A DNA stretch of 64,000 nt from Desertimonas flava (lineage in GTDB: Bacteria; Actinomycetota; Acidimicrobiia; Acidimicrobiales; Ilumatobacteraceae), in contig NZ_QKYK01000011.1 in NCBI RefSeq assembly GCF_003426815.1, positions 62,001 through 126,000 of the forward strand. Direction: 5' to 3'. A program made the position numbers and the translations under genes. A model generated the notes under the pieces. It was not told the DNA's origin. It searched no databases and worked only from the letters and a program-made list of their open reading frames with translations. Each line of letters begins with the position of its first letter. Within the stretch, counting starts at the first letter, position 1. Of this stretch, positions 1-7,986 are shown in pieces.

Positions 1-2
1 AG

Positions 3-170
3 CGGGCCGGCGCCACCGGCCGCTGGTACGACCTGGTCGGCGGCATCGGCCTCGTCCTCGCTGTGATCATGCATCCGAGCGGACTGGCCGGCACCGTCAC
101 CGACCTCTGGTCGTCACGGCGACGTCGCGCCGTCCGCGTCGAGCTCGCGCTGCAGGGCGACGCCCGATGA
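3..170 (+). CDS. Branched-chain amino acid ABC transporter permease, C-terminal end (partial)
   Basis: Only the last 55 codons lie in the window. The translation has a hydrophobic segment with a VAVIMHPSGLAG-like ending followed by a basic tail. LivM-type permeases typically end this way, with a last membrane helix, a P-x-G-L motif and a cytoplasmic basic stretch. Its TGA overlaps the next ATG as ATGA, so it is coupled to the LivG-type ATPase. The assignment rests more on position before LivG and LivF than on the short fragment itself. Which of the two Liv permeases it is cannot be settled here, although LivM usually sits next to LivG. Confidence 0.7.
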   Translation, partial: RAGATGRWYDLVGGIGLVLAVIMHPSGLAGTVTDLWSSRRRRAVRVELALQGDAR

Positions 171-958
171 TGCCGACGATCAGCGAGCAGGGTGACGTCT
201 CGCCCGACGACGTCGACCCGACGCCGTCCCAAGGTGCTGCCCTGCTCGAGATCCGTGACGTCAGCGTGCGTTTCGGAGGCGTACACGCCCTCGAGGGCGT
301 CACCTTCGGAGTGCCGGCCGGTTCGCTCACCGGGCTCATCGGACCCAACGGCGCCGGCAAGTCGACGCTCATCGACGCCATCTGCGGCGTGGTGCCGGCG
401 AGCGGCGTCGTGGTCTTCGAAGGCCACGATCTCCGCGGACTCCGGCCGCACGTCCGTGCTCGTCGCGGTCTCGCCCGTGTCTTCCAGTCGGGCGAGCTGT
501 GCGACGACCTGACCGTGTTGGAGAACGTCGTGGTCGGACCCTTCCGCTCGCGCCGGCGGCGGGCCGATCACGCGCGCGACGTACTCCAGCGACTGCAGCT
601 CGATGCCGACGCCGATCGTCACGTCGACGAGCTGTCGACCGGTCGGCGCCGGCTCGTCGCCATCGCCCGGGCCCTCGCGCAGGAGCCGAGGCTGCTGCTG
701 CTCGACGAGCCGGCCGCCGGCCTCGACAGCCGCGAGAGCGACTGGCTCGGCCAGCAGCTGATCGCCGTGCGGGACTCGGGGGTCACCATCGTGATGATCG
801 AGCACGACCTCCAGCTGCTGATGCGCATCTGCGACCACCTCCACGTGCTCAACTTCGGCCGGCTGATCGCGTCCGGCCCTCCGGCCGTCGTCGCCCGTCA
901 TCCCGAGGTCGTCGCCGCGTACCTCGGCGGTGCCCACGTCGCGGCGGAGCCGGCGTGA
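167..958 (+). CDS. livG: Branched-chain amino acid ABC transporter ATP-binding protein LivG-like
   Basis: A 263-residue ABC ATPase, the usual LivG length, powering uptake of branched-chain amino acids or a related amide at the membrane. The first 25 residues are an extra acidic N-terminal stretch. Walker A GPNGAGKST is near residues 59-67, Walker B LLLLDEP follows in the second half, and the C-terminal region has the LivG-type VIMIEHDL segment. The signature is LSTGRRR rather than the common LSYGxQR, a small deviation that keeps the LS-x-G core. It starts inside the permease stop codon and ends next to the LivF start, so the three genes form one translation-coupled operon whose upstream part lies outside the window. 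Confidence 0.93.
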   Translation: MMPTISEQGDVSPDDVDPTPSQGAALLEIRDVSVRFGGVHALEGVTFGVPAGSLTGLIGPNGAGKSTLIDAICGVVPASGVVVFEGHDLRGLRPHVRARRGLARVFQSGELCDDLTVLENVVVGPFRSRRRRADHARDVLQRLQLDADADRHVDELSTGRRRLVAIARALAQEPRLLLLDEPAAGLDSRESDWLGQQLIAVRDSGVTIVMIEHDLQLLMRICDHLHVLNFGRLIASGPPAVVARHPEVVAAYLGGAHVAAEPA

Positions 959-1662
959 TGGACCCGGTTCTCGAGTGCCGGCGGCTCACGTGCGGCTACG
1001 GCCGCGTCGCCGTCGTCCGCGACCTCGATCTCACGGTGACCAAGGGCGAGGTGGTCGCCATCATCGGACCCAACGGCGCCGGCAAGACCACGCTGCTGTC
1101 GACGATCGCCGGGTTCGCCCGGCCGCTCGATGGTCAGGTGCTGCTCAACGGCCAGCCCTTGGCTGGGGGCAGTCCCACGGCCGCCGCCTCCGCCGGCATC
1201 GTGCTCGTACCCGACGATCGTTCGCTGTTCACCCAGCTGTCGGTGTTGCAGAACCTCAAGCTCGCCCAGGCCCGCGGTGGACGCACCGTCGACGACGTGC
1301 TCGACCTGTTCCCCGCCCTCCGACGCCGCATCCGCTCCCACGCCGGGGTTCTCTCGGGCGGCGAGCAACAGATGCTGACGCTCGGTCGGGGTCTCATGCG
1401 ACCGGGCCACGTGCTCCTCATCGACGAGATGAGCATGGGCCTCGCCCCCACCGTCGTCGCCGACCTGCTGCCCGCTCTGCAGCGCGCCTGCAGCGAGACC
1501 GACACCGCCGTGCTCCTCGTCGAGCAGCACGCCGAGGTGGTCGAGACGATCGCCGACCAGATCATCGTCATGGTCCACGGCGACGTGGCCTACCGCGGCA
1601 GCGCCGAACGAGCCAGCACCGATCGCGACGCCATCGAAGCCGCCTACCTCGGCCAACGCTGA
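958..1662 (+). CDS. livF: Branched-chain amino acid ABC transporter ATP-binding protein LivF-like
   Basis: A 234-residue ABC ATPase, the partner of LivG in the heterodimeric motor of a Liv-type importer. Walker A GPNGAGKT is near residues 37-44, the signature LSGGEQQ in the middle, and IDEMSMGLAP forms the Walker B/D-loop typical of LivF in actinobacteria. The reading frame is open far upstream, but the domain begins at MDPVLECRRL and the ATG at 958 abuts the LivG stop, so I use that start; the GTG at 955 is an alternative. The operon appears to end here: the next 108 bases hold a repeated palindrome and then a separate hydrolase gene. Confidence 0.93.
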   Translation: MDPVLECRRLTCGYGRVAVVRDLDLTVTKGEVVAIIGPNGAGKTTLLSTIAGFARPLDGQVLLNGQPLAGGSPTAAASAGIVLVPDDRSLFTQLSVLQNLKLAQARGGRTVDDVLDLFPALRRRIRSHAGVLSGGEQQMLTLGRGLMRPGHVLLIDEMSMGLAPTVVADLLPALQRACSETDTAVLLVEQHAEVVETIADQIIVMVHGDVAYRGSAERASTDRDAIEAAYLGQR

Positions 1663-1688
1663 CGGTGCCTTCCCGTGCGCGACCGGAG

Positions 1689-1749
1689 GGTACATACCTG
1701 ACGGAAGCGTCCGGTAAATACCCTTCGGTCCCGGAGGTGGGCAAATACC
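1689..1749. promoter_or_regulatory. Three iterated GGTA-NN-TACC palindromes upstream of the CocE-like gene
   Basis: Three near-palindromic decamers lie at 1689-1698 (GGTACATACC), 1713-1722 (GGTAAATACC) and 1740-1749 (GGCAAATACC), spaced 24 and 27 bases apart. They end 21 bases before the GTG start of the hydrolase. The first two match GGTA-NN-TACC perfectly and the third has one mismatch. Iterated short palindromes just before a start codon suggest an operator cluster for a dimeric repressor. No obvious regulator gene for it is nearby. Confidence 0.5.
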
Positions 1750-1770
1750 CTCCCGTTCTAAGGTGCCGTC

Positions 1771-3411
1771 GTGTCGAGCACTCGATTGCGTGCAGCGCGC
1801 ACGCCTCCACGCGGATCTGCGCGACGACGTCTGAGGCTGCTGGCTCGTCCGCTGGCCGAGATCACCGACCCGCCGTCGGAGATCGTCGTCGAGCGGGACG
1901 TCGAGGTCGTCGCCCGAGACGGTCTGGTCTTACGGGTCAACGTCCATCGACCGTCGGTGCCCGGGTGCTACCCGGTGCTGTTGTGCGCGCACCCGTATGG
2001 CAAGGACAGGGTTCCCACGCGGCGTCGTCGCGGCGGGTTCAGGGTGCCGATGCAGTACCGGATGCTGTCGCAAGGCCAGCCGTTCTCGCATTCGTCGTTG
2101 ACGTCGTGGGAGGCTCCGGATCCCGCGTACTGGGTCACCCATGGCTACGTGGTCGTCAACGCCGACCTACGTGGCTGGGGACGATCGGACGGTGTCGGCG
2201 ATCTGCTGTCGGCGCAGGAGGGACTCGACGGCCACGACCTCGTGGAGTGGGCTGCGTCCCAGCCGTGGTCGAACGGGCGGGTGGGCATGACCGGCGTGTC
2301 GTACCTGGCGATCGTGCAGTGGCGCACCGCCGCGACGCGCCCGCCGCACCTCTGTGCGATCAACCCGTGGGAGGGGTTCACCGACGCCTACCACGATTTC
2401 GCGTACCCGGGCGGTGTACGCGAGGACGGCTTCATCACGCTCTGGACGGCGATCCTGCGCAGCCAACGGCGAAGCCCTGTCGCCCTTCGGCGTGAGCAGC
2501 TCCGACGTCCGGATCGCGATGACTGGTGGGCGAGTCGGGCAGCCGACCTCTCGGCCATCGAGGTCCCGGCGCTCGTGTGTGGCAGCTTCTCCGATCACAA
2601 CCTGCACAGCGCCGGCTCCTTCGCCGGCTACCTCGGCATCTCGTCGCCCTTGAAGTGGCTGTACACGCATCGTGGCCCGAAGTGGGCGGTGTACTACTCA
2701 CCCGAGGCGCTCGAGACGCAACGCCGGTTCTTCGACCACTTCGTCCGCGACGGGCGGACCGACACCCTCGACGAGCCACGGGTGCGGCTCGAGGTGCGCC
2801 AGGACGCCGGCACGATCACATCCGTGCGTCGCGTGGACGCGTGGCCGCCGCCAGAAGCGGTCCGGCACCTCATGTATGTGGACGCCGAGAGCCGTCGTCT
2901 TCATGGCGACGGCACCCCGTCGCCCGCGACGCTCGACCTCCAACTGCCGCGGGATCGGATCTCGTTCCTCACCGACCTCGACGAGACCGACGAGATCGTC
3001 GGCCCGATGACGCTTCGTCTCACCGTCCGACACGGCGGCGGTCGTGACGTCAACCTCTTCGCCGGGATCCGGCTGATCCGCGATGGACGACCCGTGACCT
3101 TCGAGGGCTCCTACGGGTTCCACACCGACCTGGTCACCCACGGCTTCGTCCGGCTTCCGATCGACGTCGACCGGCAGGACGCCAGCGGCGGCACCACCGT
3201 CGTCGAGCTGACGCTGCCTCCATCGGCAACGGCGATCCTTCCCGGCGACCAGCTCCGCCTCGACCTGCAAGGCCGGTGGTTCTTCGCCACGAACCCGTTG
3301 CGAGGCCAGTTCCCCGCCAGGTACCGCCGGAGCCGGCGACATCGCATCACCGTCGTCACCGGCGGCGACGCGACCTCGACGCTCGAGTTCCTCACCACGC
3401 CGTCGACCTAG
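1771..3411 (+). CDS. CocE/NonD-type hydrolase (X-Pro dipeptidyl-peptidase S15-like)
   Basis: A 546-residue serine hydrolase of the CocE/NonD family, which cleaves acyl or aminoacyl esters and amides; the substrate here is unknown. The N-terminal alpha/beta-hydrolase domain carries the nucleophile motif G-V-S-Y-L with Ser near residue 177. The preceding NADLRGWGRSDG segment is typical of the family. A candidate catalytic Asp follows in GSFSDH and a His in THRGPKW. The C-terminal third is the beta-rich jelly-roll domain of S15-like enzymes. It starts at GTG with no clear signal peptide, only a basic N-terminus, so it is probably cytoplasmic. It stands alone, with an operator-like repeat upstream and a strong hairpin downstream. 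Confidence 0.88.
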   Translation: MSSTRLRAARTPPRGSARRRLRLLARPLAEITDPPSEIVVERDVEVVARDGLVLRVNVHRPSVPGCYPVLLCAHPYGKDRVPTRRRRGGFRVPMQYRMLSQGQPFSHSSLTSWEAPDPAYWVTHGYVVVNADLRGWGRSDGVGDLLSAQEGLDGHDLVEWAASQPWSNGRVGMTGVSYLAIVQWRTAATRPPHLCAINPWEGFTDAYHDFAYPGGVREDGFITLWTAILRSQRRSPVALRREQLRRPDRDDWWASRAADLSAIEVPALVCGSFSDHNLHSAGSFAGYLGISSPLKWLYTHRGPKWAVYYSPEALETQRRFFDHFVRDGRTDTLDEPRVRLEVRQDAGTITSVRRVDAWPPPEAVRHLMYVDAESRRLHGDGTPSPATLDLQLPRDRISFLTDLDETDEIVGPMTLRLTVRHGGGRDVNLFAGIRLIRDGRPVTFEGSYGFHTDLVTHGFVRLPIDVDRQDASGGTTVVELTLPPSATAILPGDQLRLDLQGRWFFATNPLRGQFPARYRRSRRHRITVVTGGDATSTLEFLTTPST

Positions 3412-3422
3412 GCCGGCGTGCT

Positions 3423-3480
3423 CCGTGAGCTGGCAGCAGACTGAGCCGTGGCGGCTACATGTGCTGCCAGCTCGACACGG
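3423..3480 (+). terminator. Large nested hairpin downstream of the CocE-like gene
   Basis: A perfect 12-bp inverted repeat, GAGCTGGCAGCA (3427-3438) with TGCTGCCAGCTC (3462-3473), encloses a smaller stem AGCCG-TGG-CGGCT. Both flanks carry CCGTG/CACGG, so the stem can extend past a bulge. It starts about a dozen bases after the hydrolase stop and has no T tract, as is common for high-GC terminators. The rest of the gap to the next gene shows no further structure that I can support. Confidence 0.5.
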
Positions 3481-3624
3481 ACCGCCGTCCGCCGGACAGG
3501 CGAGTGCGAGGGGTCGAACCGCTACATTGCGCCGGAGGGCGCGAACCGCTGCACGGCGTGAGCGCGAGGGCAGGGCCAGCACGGGCCTCTTGGTGTGGGA
3601 ACGGCTTCGATCGGAGGAGCGGAC

Positions 3625-5241
3625 ATGAGACGGCAGGATCGCTCGCGACCGAACACGTGGAGGAGCCTGGTGGCGGCAACGACCGTCGTCGCAGGAATTG
3701 CATCAACGGGTGCAGTGGCGCGGGCAACGAACAGTTCGCCGCCGACGCTCAACTTCGACGCGGCGGCGATCGACGAGGCCGTCGAGGGTGTGCTCGCGCA
3801 GACGACGACGCCAGGTGCGGTCGTGCTCCTGCGCCAGGGTGACACCGAATACCTCCAGGCGTATGGCACTCGCCAGTACGGCGGCGGCGCGGCCGTCACG
3901 GTGGGCGACCACTTCCGGATCGGGTCCAACACCAAGACGATGACCGGGACCGTGATCCTCCAACTCGTCGACGAGGGCGAGCTGGCGCTCGACGACCCGG
4001 TGTCGGACTTCGTCCCCGAGGTGCCGAACGGCGAGAACATCACGATCACGCAGCTACTGAACATGCGCAGCGGGCTGCACAACTACAGCGAGCTCGTCTC
4101 GTTCAACCGCATGCTGGACGAGGACCCGCAGCGGGCCTGGCAGCCCGAGGAGTTGGTGGCGATGGGAGTCGCCGAAGAGCCGTACTTCGCACCCGGGAAC
4201 GGCTTCCACTACTCGAACACCAACACGGTGCTGCTCGGCATGATCATCGAGCAGATCACCGGCAACTCGGCGGCCGACGAGTTCCGCACGCGCATCTTCG
4301 AACCACTCGGTCTCGACGACACCCTGCTCCCCGCGCTGGACGATCCATCGCTCCCCGAGCCCCACCCGCAGGGCTACCTGTGGGGAACGAACGAGTCCAC
4401 GGCGCTCGACGCGGTGCTTCCCGCCGACGAACAGGAAGCAGCGCTCGCCGGCGAGATCGAACCGAACGACGTCACCGAGGCCAACCCGTCGTGGGGATGG
4501 ACGGCGGGAGCCGGCATCTCGACCGCCGGCGACCTTGCGACGTATGTGGAGGCGATGATCGGCGGCGGGTTGCTGTCGGACGAGCTCCAAGATCTCCGCC
4601 TCGACAGCCTCGAGCCGGTCGAGGACGACAACCCGCAGGCCGCTCAGTACGGGCTGGCAATCGCCCGGCTCGGACCGCTGCTCGGCCACGACGGGTCCTT
4701 GCCCGGGTTCCAATCCGTCATGGGACACGACCCCGACACCGGGCTCACGATGATCGTGTTGACCAACCTCCAGGCGGCGCCCGATGGGCAGCAGACGGCC
4801 AACCTCCTCGCCCAGACGCTGATCCCCGTGCTCTACACCGACCCCGCCACGACCCCTGCGACCACAATCGACGAACCGGTGACGGCGACCGACTTGGCGG
4901 CCGGCGAGTACGACGAACCCGTCGAGATCTCCGTCGGCGATGGCGACGGCGTGCAGGTCGTCTTCCGCGAGATCGTCCTGCCTCCCGGTTCTCGCACAGG
5001 TGAGCACTGTCACCACGGCCAGCTCGTCGCCGTGGTCAAGCAGGGCGAGCTAACGCACTACGCGCCGGTCTATCCGGACGGCGTCCGCGTGTACCAGGAG
5101 GGCGACGCCATCATCGAGGGTGCCGACTACGTCCACGAGGGCGTCAACGAGGGCACCGAGGACGTCGTGCTCTGGGTGACCTACATCATCGAAGCCGACG
5201 AGCCGCTCGCCGAGACCGACCTGACGCGCTGCGCGGACTGA
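3625..5241 (+). CDS. Secreted serine beta-lactamase-like hydrolase with C-terminal cupin domain
   Basis: A 538-residue exported protein. The start is the ATG preceded by GGAGGAG; a GTG 30 bases upstream is in frame but lacks this site. Residues 1-35 form a signal peptide (basic, then hydrophobic, ending near ARA). Residues about 45-405 are a class C beta-lactamase/D-Ala-D-Ala carboxypeptidase fold with S-N-T-K at 101-104, Y-S-N at 196-198 and H-D-G at 355-357, the expected catalytic motifs. Residues about 430-530 form a cupin-like barrel with a GEHCHHG cluster near 459-465 that could bind a metal. The family includes penicillin-binding enzymes and esterases; the substrate is not evident. The appended cupin is unusual. 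Confidence 0.85.
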   Translation: MRRQDRSRPNTWRSLVAATTVVAGIASTGAVARATNSSPPTLNFDAAAIDEAVEGVLAQTTTPGAVVLLRQGDTEYLQAYGTRQYGGGAAVTVGDHFRIGSNTKTMTGTVILQLVDEGELALDDPVSDFVPEVPNGENITITQLLNMRSGLHNYSELVSFNRMLDEDPQRAWQPEELVAMGVAEEPYFAPGNGFHYSNTNTVLLGMIIEQITGNSAADEFRTRIFEPLGLDDTLLPALDDPSLPEPHPQGYLWGTNESTALDAVLPADEQEAALAGEIEPNDVTEANPSWGWTAGAGISTAGDLATYVEAMIGGGLLSDELQDLRLDSLEPVEDDNPQAAQYGLAIARLGPLLGHDGSLPGFQSVMGHDPDTGLTMIVLTNLQAAPDGQQTANLLAQTLIPVLYTDPATTPATTIDEPVTATDLAAGEYDEPVEISVGDGDGVQVVFREIVLPPGSRTGEHCHHGQLVAVVKQGELTHYAPVYPDGVRVYQEGDAIIEGADYVHEGVNEGTEDVVLWVTYIIEADEPLAETDLTRCAD

Positions 5242-5372
5242 GTTCCGCGCATCCGGCTGTCGCCGGCGCATCCGGTGAGCCCATCTGGAGGTGCACACGG
5301 CGGTGTGAGTCGTTCTCGGCCACTGGCAGGATGAATGGGACGACGACACGAACCCAGCGAGGAGGCAACCCG

Positions 5373-5753
5373 ATGAAGGTGATTCGTATGGTTCCCAACG
5401 TCGCCTCCGAGGCCTTCGAGGCCAGTCGCGACTTCTACGCCGCGATGTTCGACCTGGAGGTGAGCGTCGAGCTCGACGACTGGTATCTGCAGCTCATGCC
5501 GGCGTCGGAGCCTCGACTCAACATCGGATTCGTCAAGGCCGATAGCGAGCTGTTCAACGGCCGGGAACGGCCGTCGGGACCGTCAGGCGTTGTTCTGACC
5601 GTTCACGTGGATGACGTCGACGAGGCGTACGAGCGGGCAGGACGACTGGGCGTCGAGGTCGTGACCGAACTGCGCGATGAAGAGCACGGCCAGCGCCACT
5701 TCGTGGCCGTGGACCCGAACGGGCTGCTCGTGAACGTCATGAGCGCGATCTGA
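5373..5753 (+). CDS. VOC/glyoxalase-fold protein
   Basis: A 126-residue single VOC domain with paired beta-alpha-beta-beta-beta units. The first unit covers ASEAFEASRDFYAAMF, and the second begins with the VVLTVHVDDVDEAYERA segment and ends HFVAVDPNGLLVNV. The usual C-terminal metal-binding Glu is replaced: the final strand reads NGLLVNVM instead of the common N-x-I-E. It may therefore bind ligand without metal chemistry, like many small resistance or binding VOC proteins. The ATG is preceded by GAGGAGG at good spacing. It is monocistronic and converges on the GntR gene; a weak inverted repeat CGCGAG-N5-CTCGCG sits in the gap. Confidence 0.75.
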   Translation: MKVIRMVPNVASEAFEASRDFYAAMFDLEVSVELDDWYLQLMPASEPRLNIGFVKADSELFNGRERPSGPSGVVLTVHVDDVDEAYERAGRLGVEVVTELRDEEHGQRHFVAVDPNGLLVNVMSAI

Positions 5754-5832
5754 TCACGCACGTGCCGTCCGGGCCCATCCGCGAGAGGAACTCGCGCCTC
5801 GCGATGCAGGCTCAGAGGCCTTGCGGAGCTTC

Positions 5833-6540
5833 TTAGTCCACCGCCCGGCTCTCGAGCCACCGGGCGGTGTTCTGGGTGGCACCGCGGCAGTGGGCGAGCA
5901 TTTTCGCCCGGGCTTCGACAGGGTCGTGGTCGGTGATCGCCTCGGCGATGGCGAGGTGCTCGTCGAGGTTGCGGCGCAGGAGATGGGAGTGGCCGGCGTA
6001 ACCACTGAACGAGAGGTTGCGGGGGATGCGGCGGTGGAGATCGCCGAGCGTGCTGGCCAGCTGCCGGTTGTGGGCGGCCTCGACGATGACGCCGTGGAAC
6101 TCCTCGTTGGCGGCGGCCCACATCTCGCCGAGGTCGGCCGGTGTCTTGCGGCCCGAGTTGAGCACCTTGGCGAACTTCTCCCAGGCGGCGTTCATCCGGC
6201 GGAGATGGTCGTCGGTGCTGCGCTCGGCGGCGAGCTCGGCGGCGAGCGCCTGAAGATCGCCGCGCACCTCCCCGATCTCGCGCACCTCGCGGCTGGACAG
6301 CCCGTTCACACGGGCGCCGCGGTTGGGCACGATGGTGACCACACCTTGGGCGGCGAGGACCCGGAGGGCCTCGCGGATCGGGGTGCGGCTGACGGCGAAC
6401 TCCTCGGCGAGCGCACCATGGCGGAGCCAGGTGCCGATCGGGACCTCACCGGTGACGATGCGCCGCTGCAGTGCCGTCACGATCCGGTCGGTGGTCGACC
6501 CCTGCGCCCCGACTGCTTCCTCCGCGATTCCGATCGACAC
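5833..6540 (-). CDS. GntR-family transcriptional regulator, FCD subfamily
   Basis: A 235-residue regulator. Residues about 18-80 hold the winged helix-turn-helix with the hallmark VSRTPIREALRVLAAQG, and residues about 90-220 are an all-alpha FCD effector domain. The domain shows the spaced Asp/His pattern (EEFH, later HNRQL and EHLAI) that often binds a metal and an organic acid. The GTG start has a strong GGAGGGAG ribosome site. It is divergent from a PLP aminotransferase. The shared 106-bp gap carries a 21-bp-spaced direct repeat that recurs before the peptide-importer unit and before the NTF2-like gene. It is the most plausible owner of that operator and the controller of the regulon, and FCD regulators often control organic acid or amino acid catabolism. 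Confidence 0.92.
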   Translation of the reverse strand: MSIGIAEEAVGAQGSTTDRIVTALQRRIVTGEVPIGTWLRHGALAEEFAVSRTPIREALRVLAAQGVVTIVPNRGARVNGLSSREVREIGEVRGDLQALAAELAAERSTDDHLRRMNAAWEKFAKVLNSGRKTPADLGEMWAAANEEFHGVIVEAAHNRQLASTLGDLHRRIPRNLSFSGYAGHSHLLRRNLDEHLAIAEAITDHDPVEARAKMLAHCRGATQNTARWLESRAVD

Positions 6541-6596
6541 GTCGCTCCCTCCGAGAAGTGTGGAGCGATCCTAGCGACGGCCCCACTCCGCACATC

Positions 6597-6625
6597 TTGC
6601 ATCCAATCTTTACGAGATTGCACGA
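6597..6625. promoter_or_regulatory. Regulon operator copy A in the GntR/aminotransferase divergent promoter
   Basis: TTGCATCC starts at 6597 and a second TTGCA at 6618, exactly 21 bases later. The same arrangement recurs at 25116/25137 and 29396/29417. The intervening bases are AT-rich and partly conserved. For the plus-strand aminotransferase, a TAACGT hexamer at 6635-6640 sits seven bases before the ATG. It could be a -10 element giving a nearly leaderless mRNA, with the operator over the -35 region. Confidence 0.6.
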
Positions 6626-6646
6626 CTCTCCTGCTAACGTATCGCG

Positions 6647-7849
6647 ATGCGCCGCGCCTCCCGTCGACTGCTGGAGATCGCCCCCTCGGCCACGCTGGCG
6701 GTGGACGCCAGGGCCAACGCCCTGCGAGCGGCTGGGGCTCACGTCATCAGCTTCGGGGTCGGCCAGCCTGATTTCCCGACGCCCGCTCCGGTGGTCGACG
6801 TGGCAGCCGCAGCGTGCCGGGAGCCGCGGAACCACCAGTACACACCGGCTGGTGGCCTCGCCGAGCTGAAGGCTGCGGTCGTCGCCAAGACCGAGCGCGA
6901 CAGTGGGATCCGCTACGACCCGTCCCAGGTGCTGATCACCAACGGCGGCAAGCACGCCGTGTTCACGGCCCTGGCGTCGTTGCTCGACCCGGGCGACGAG
7001 GTGCTGCTGCCGGCCCCGTACTGGACCACGTACCCCGAGGCGATCCGCCTCGCCGGCGGCACGCCGGTGGAGCTGGCGTGCCCCGACACGACCGGCTTCA
7101 AGGTCAGCGTCGACCAGCTCGACGTCGCCGTGAGCGACCGTACCAAGGCGCTCATCTTCGTCAGCCCGTCCAACCCGACCGGGGTGGTGTACACGCCGGA
7201 CGAGACGCGGGCGATCGGTGAGTGGGCGGTCGCCAACGGGGTCTGGGTGATCACCGACGAGATCTACGAACACCTCACGTACGGCGACTCGGTGTTCACG
7301 TCGATGCCCGCCGCCGTTCCCGCGCTGCGCGATCAGTGCCTCATCGTCAACGGCGTGGCCAAGACGTACGCGATGACCGGCTGGCGGGTCGGCTGGATGA
7401 TCGGACCTCCCGACATCGTGCAGGTCGCCGACGGCTACCAGAGCCACACGACCGGCAACATCGCCAACGTGTCGCAGCGGGCGGCGATCGCCGCCGTTGA
7501 GGGCGGGCTCGAGGAGGTGGCGCGCATGCGCGAGGCGTTCGCCCGACGCGGTGCGGTGATGCACAAGCTTCTCTCGTCGATCCGCGGTGTCACGTGCGTC
7601 GAGCCGCAGGGCGCCTTCTACTGCTTTCCCAACGTGACCGGCCTCCTGGGTCGCGACTACGGCGGCGTCACGCCGCTCACCTCGCTGGAGCTTGCCGACG
7701 TGGCGCTGGCCCAGACCCACGTCGCCTTCGTGCCGGGCGAAGCGTTCGGCGCCCCGGGCTACGCACGGTTCAGCTACGCGACCAGTGACGAGGCGATCGA
7801 AGAGGGCATCGGCCGCCTCGTCGAGTGGGCGACACGGGCGGCCAGCTGA
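6647..7849 (+). CDS. PLP-dependent aminotransferase, class I/II (aspartate aminotransferase-like)
   Basis: A 400-residue fold-type I aminotransferase transferring an amino group between an amino acid and a 2-oxo acid in the cytoplasm. Visible motifs are the glycine-rich TNGGKHA near 98-104, SPSNPTG near 173-179, the cofactor-binding DEIY at 204-207, Schiff-base Lys near 239 in [16 protein letters not shown], and a C-terminal substrate Arg in YARFSYAT. This pattern is that of the aspartate aminotransferase subgroup Igamma, but substrate specificity in this subgroup is broad. No ribosome site is obvious before the ATG, consistent with a leaderless transcript. It shares a promoter region with the GntR regulator and is likely part of that regulon. 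Confidence 0.92.
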   Translation: MRRASRRLLEIAPSATLAVDARANALRAAGAHVISFGVGQPDFPTPAPVVDVAAAACREPRNHQYTPAGGLAELKAAVVAKTERDSGIRYDPSQVLITNGGKHAVFTALASLLDPGDEVLLPAPYWTTYPEAIRLAGGTPVELACPDTTGFKVSVDQLDVAVSDRTKALIFVSPSNPTGVVYTPDETRAIGEWAVANGVWVITDEIYEHLTYGDSVFTSMPAAVPALRDQCLIVNGVAKTYAMTGWRVGWMIGPPDIVQVADGYQSHTTGNIANVSQRAAIAAVEGGLEEVARMREAFARRGAVMHKLLSSIRGVTCVEPQGAFYCFPNVTGLLGRDYGGVTPLTSLELADVALAQTHVAFVPGEAFGAPGYARFSYATSDEAIEEGIGRLVEWATRAAS

Positions 7850-7871
7850 CACTCGCGCCGTACCGGCCGAT

Positions 7872-7908
7872 GTGAACACGACCCGCAACCTGTGCGGGCG
7901 GTGTTCAC
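7872..7908. terminator. Bidirectional terminator hairpin H1
   Basis: A 16-bp stem, GTGAACACGACCCGCA with TGCGGGCGGTGTTCAC and a 5-base loop, has two mismatches. It lies between the convergent aminotransferase and IclR genes. A sister hairpin of the same 37-base length, about 31 of 37 bases identical, lies at 14475-14511. Confidence 0.7.
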
Positions 7909-7986
7909 CGACGCAGACACAGTGACGCGGGAGCTGCGCTGGGAACGCGGACCGAGCGGCCGCTCGCTCGCCCGGCCGCCCCGCCG

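Noticed and set aside
898..1695. Long open frames opposite or out of frame with real genes, such as the minus-strand frame here and similar ones across the window.
   Set aside because: High GC makes long shadow frames. Their translations are Arg/Pro/Ala-rich without family motifs, while the opposite frame encodes a clear conserved protein.
5780..5796. CGCGAG-N5-CTCGCG as terminator between the VOC and GntR genes.
   Set aside because: A 6-bp stem is within chance for this composition; mentioned only in the gene note.
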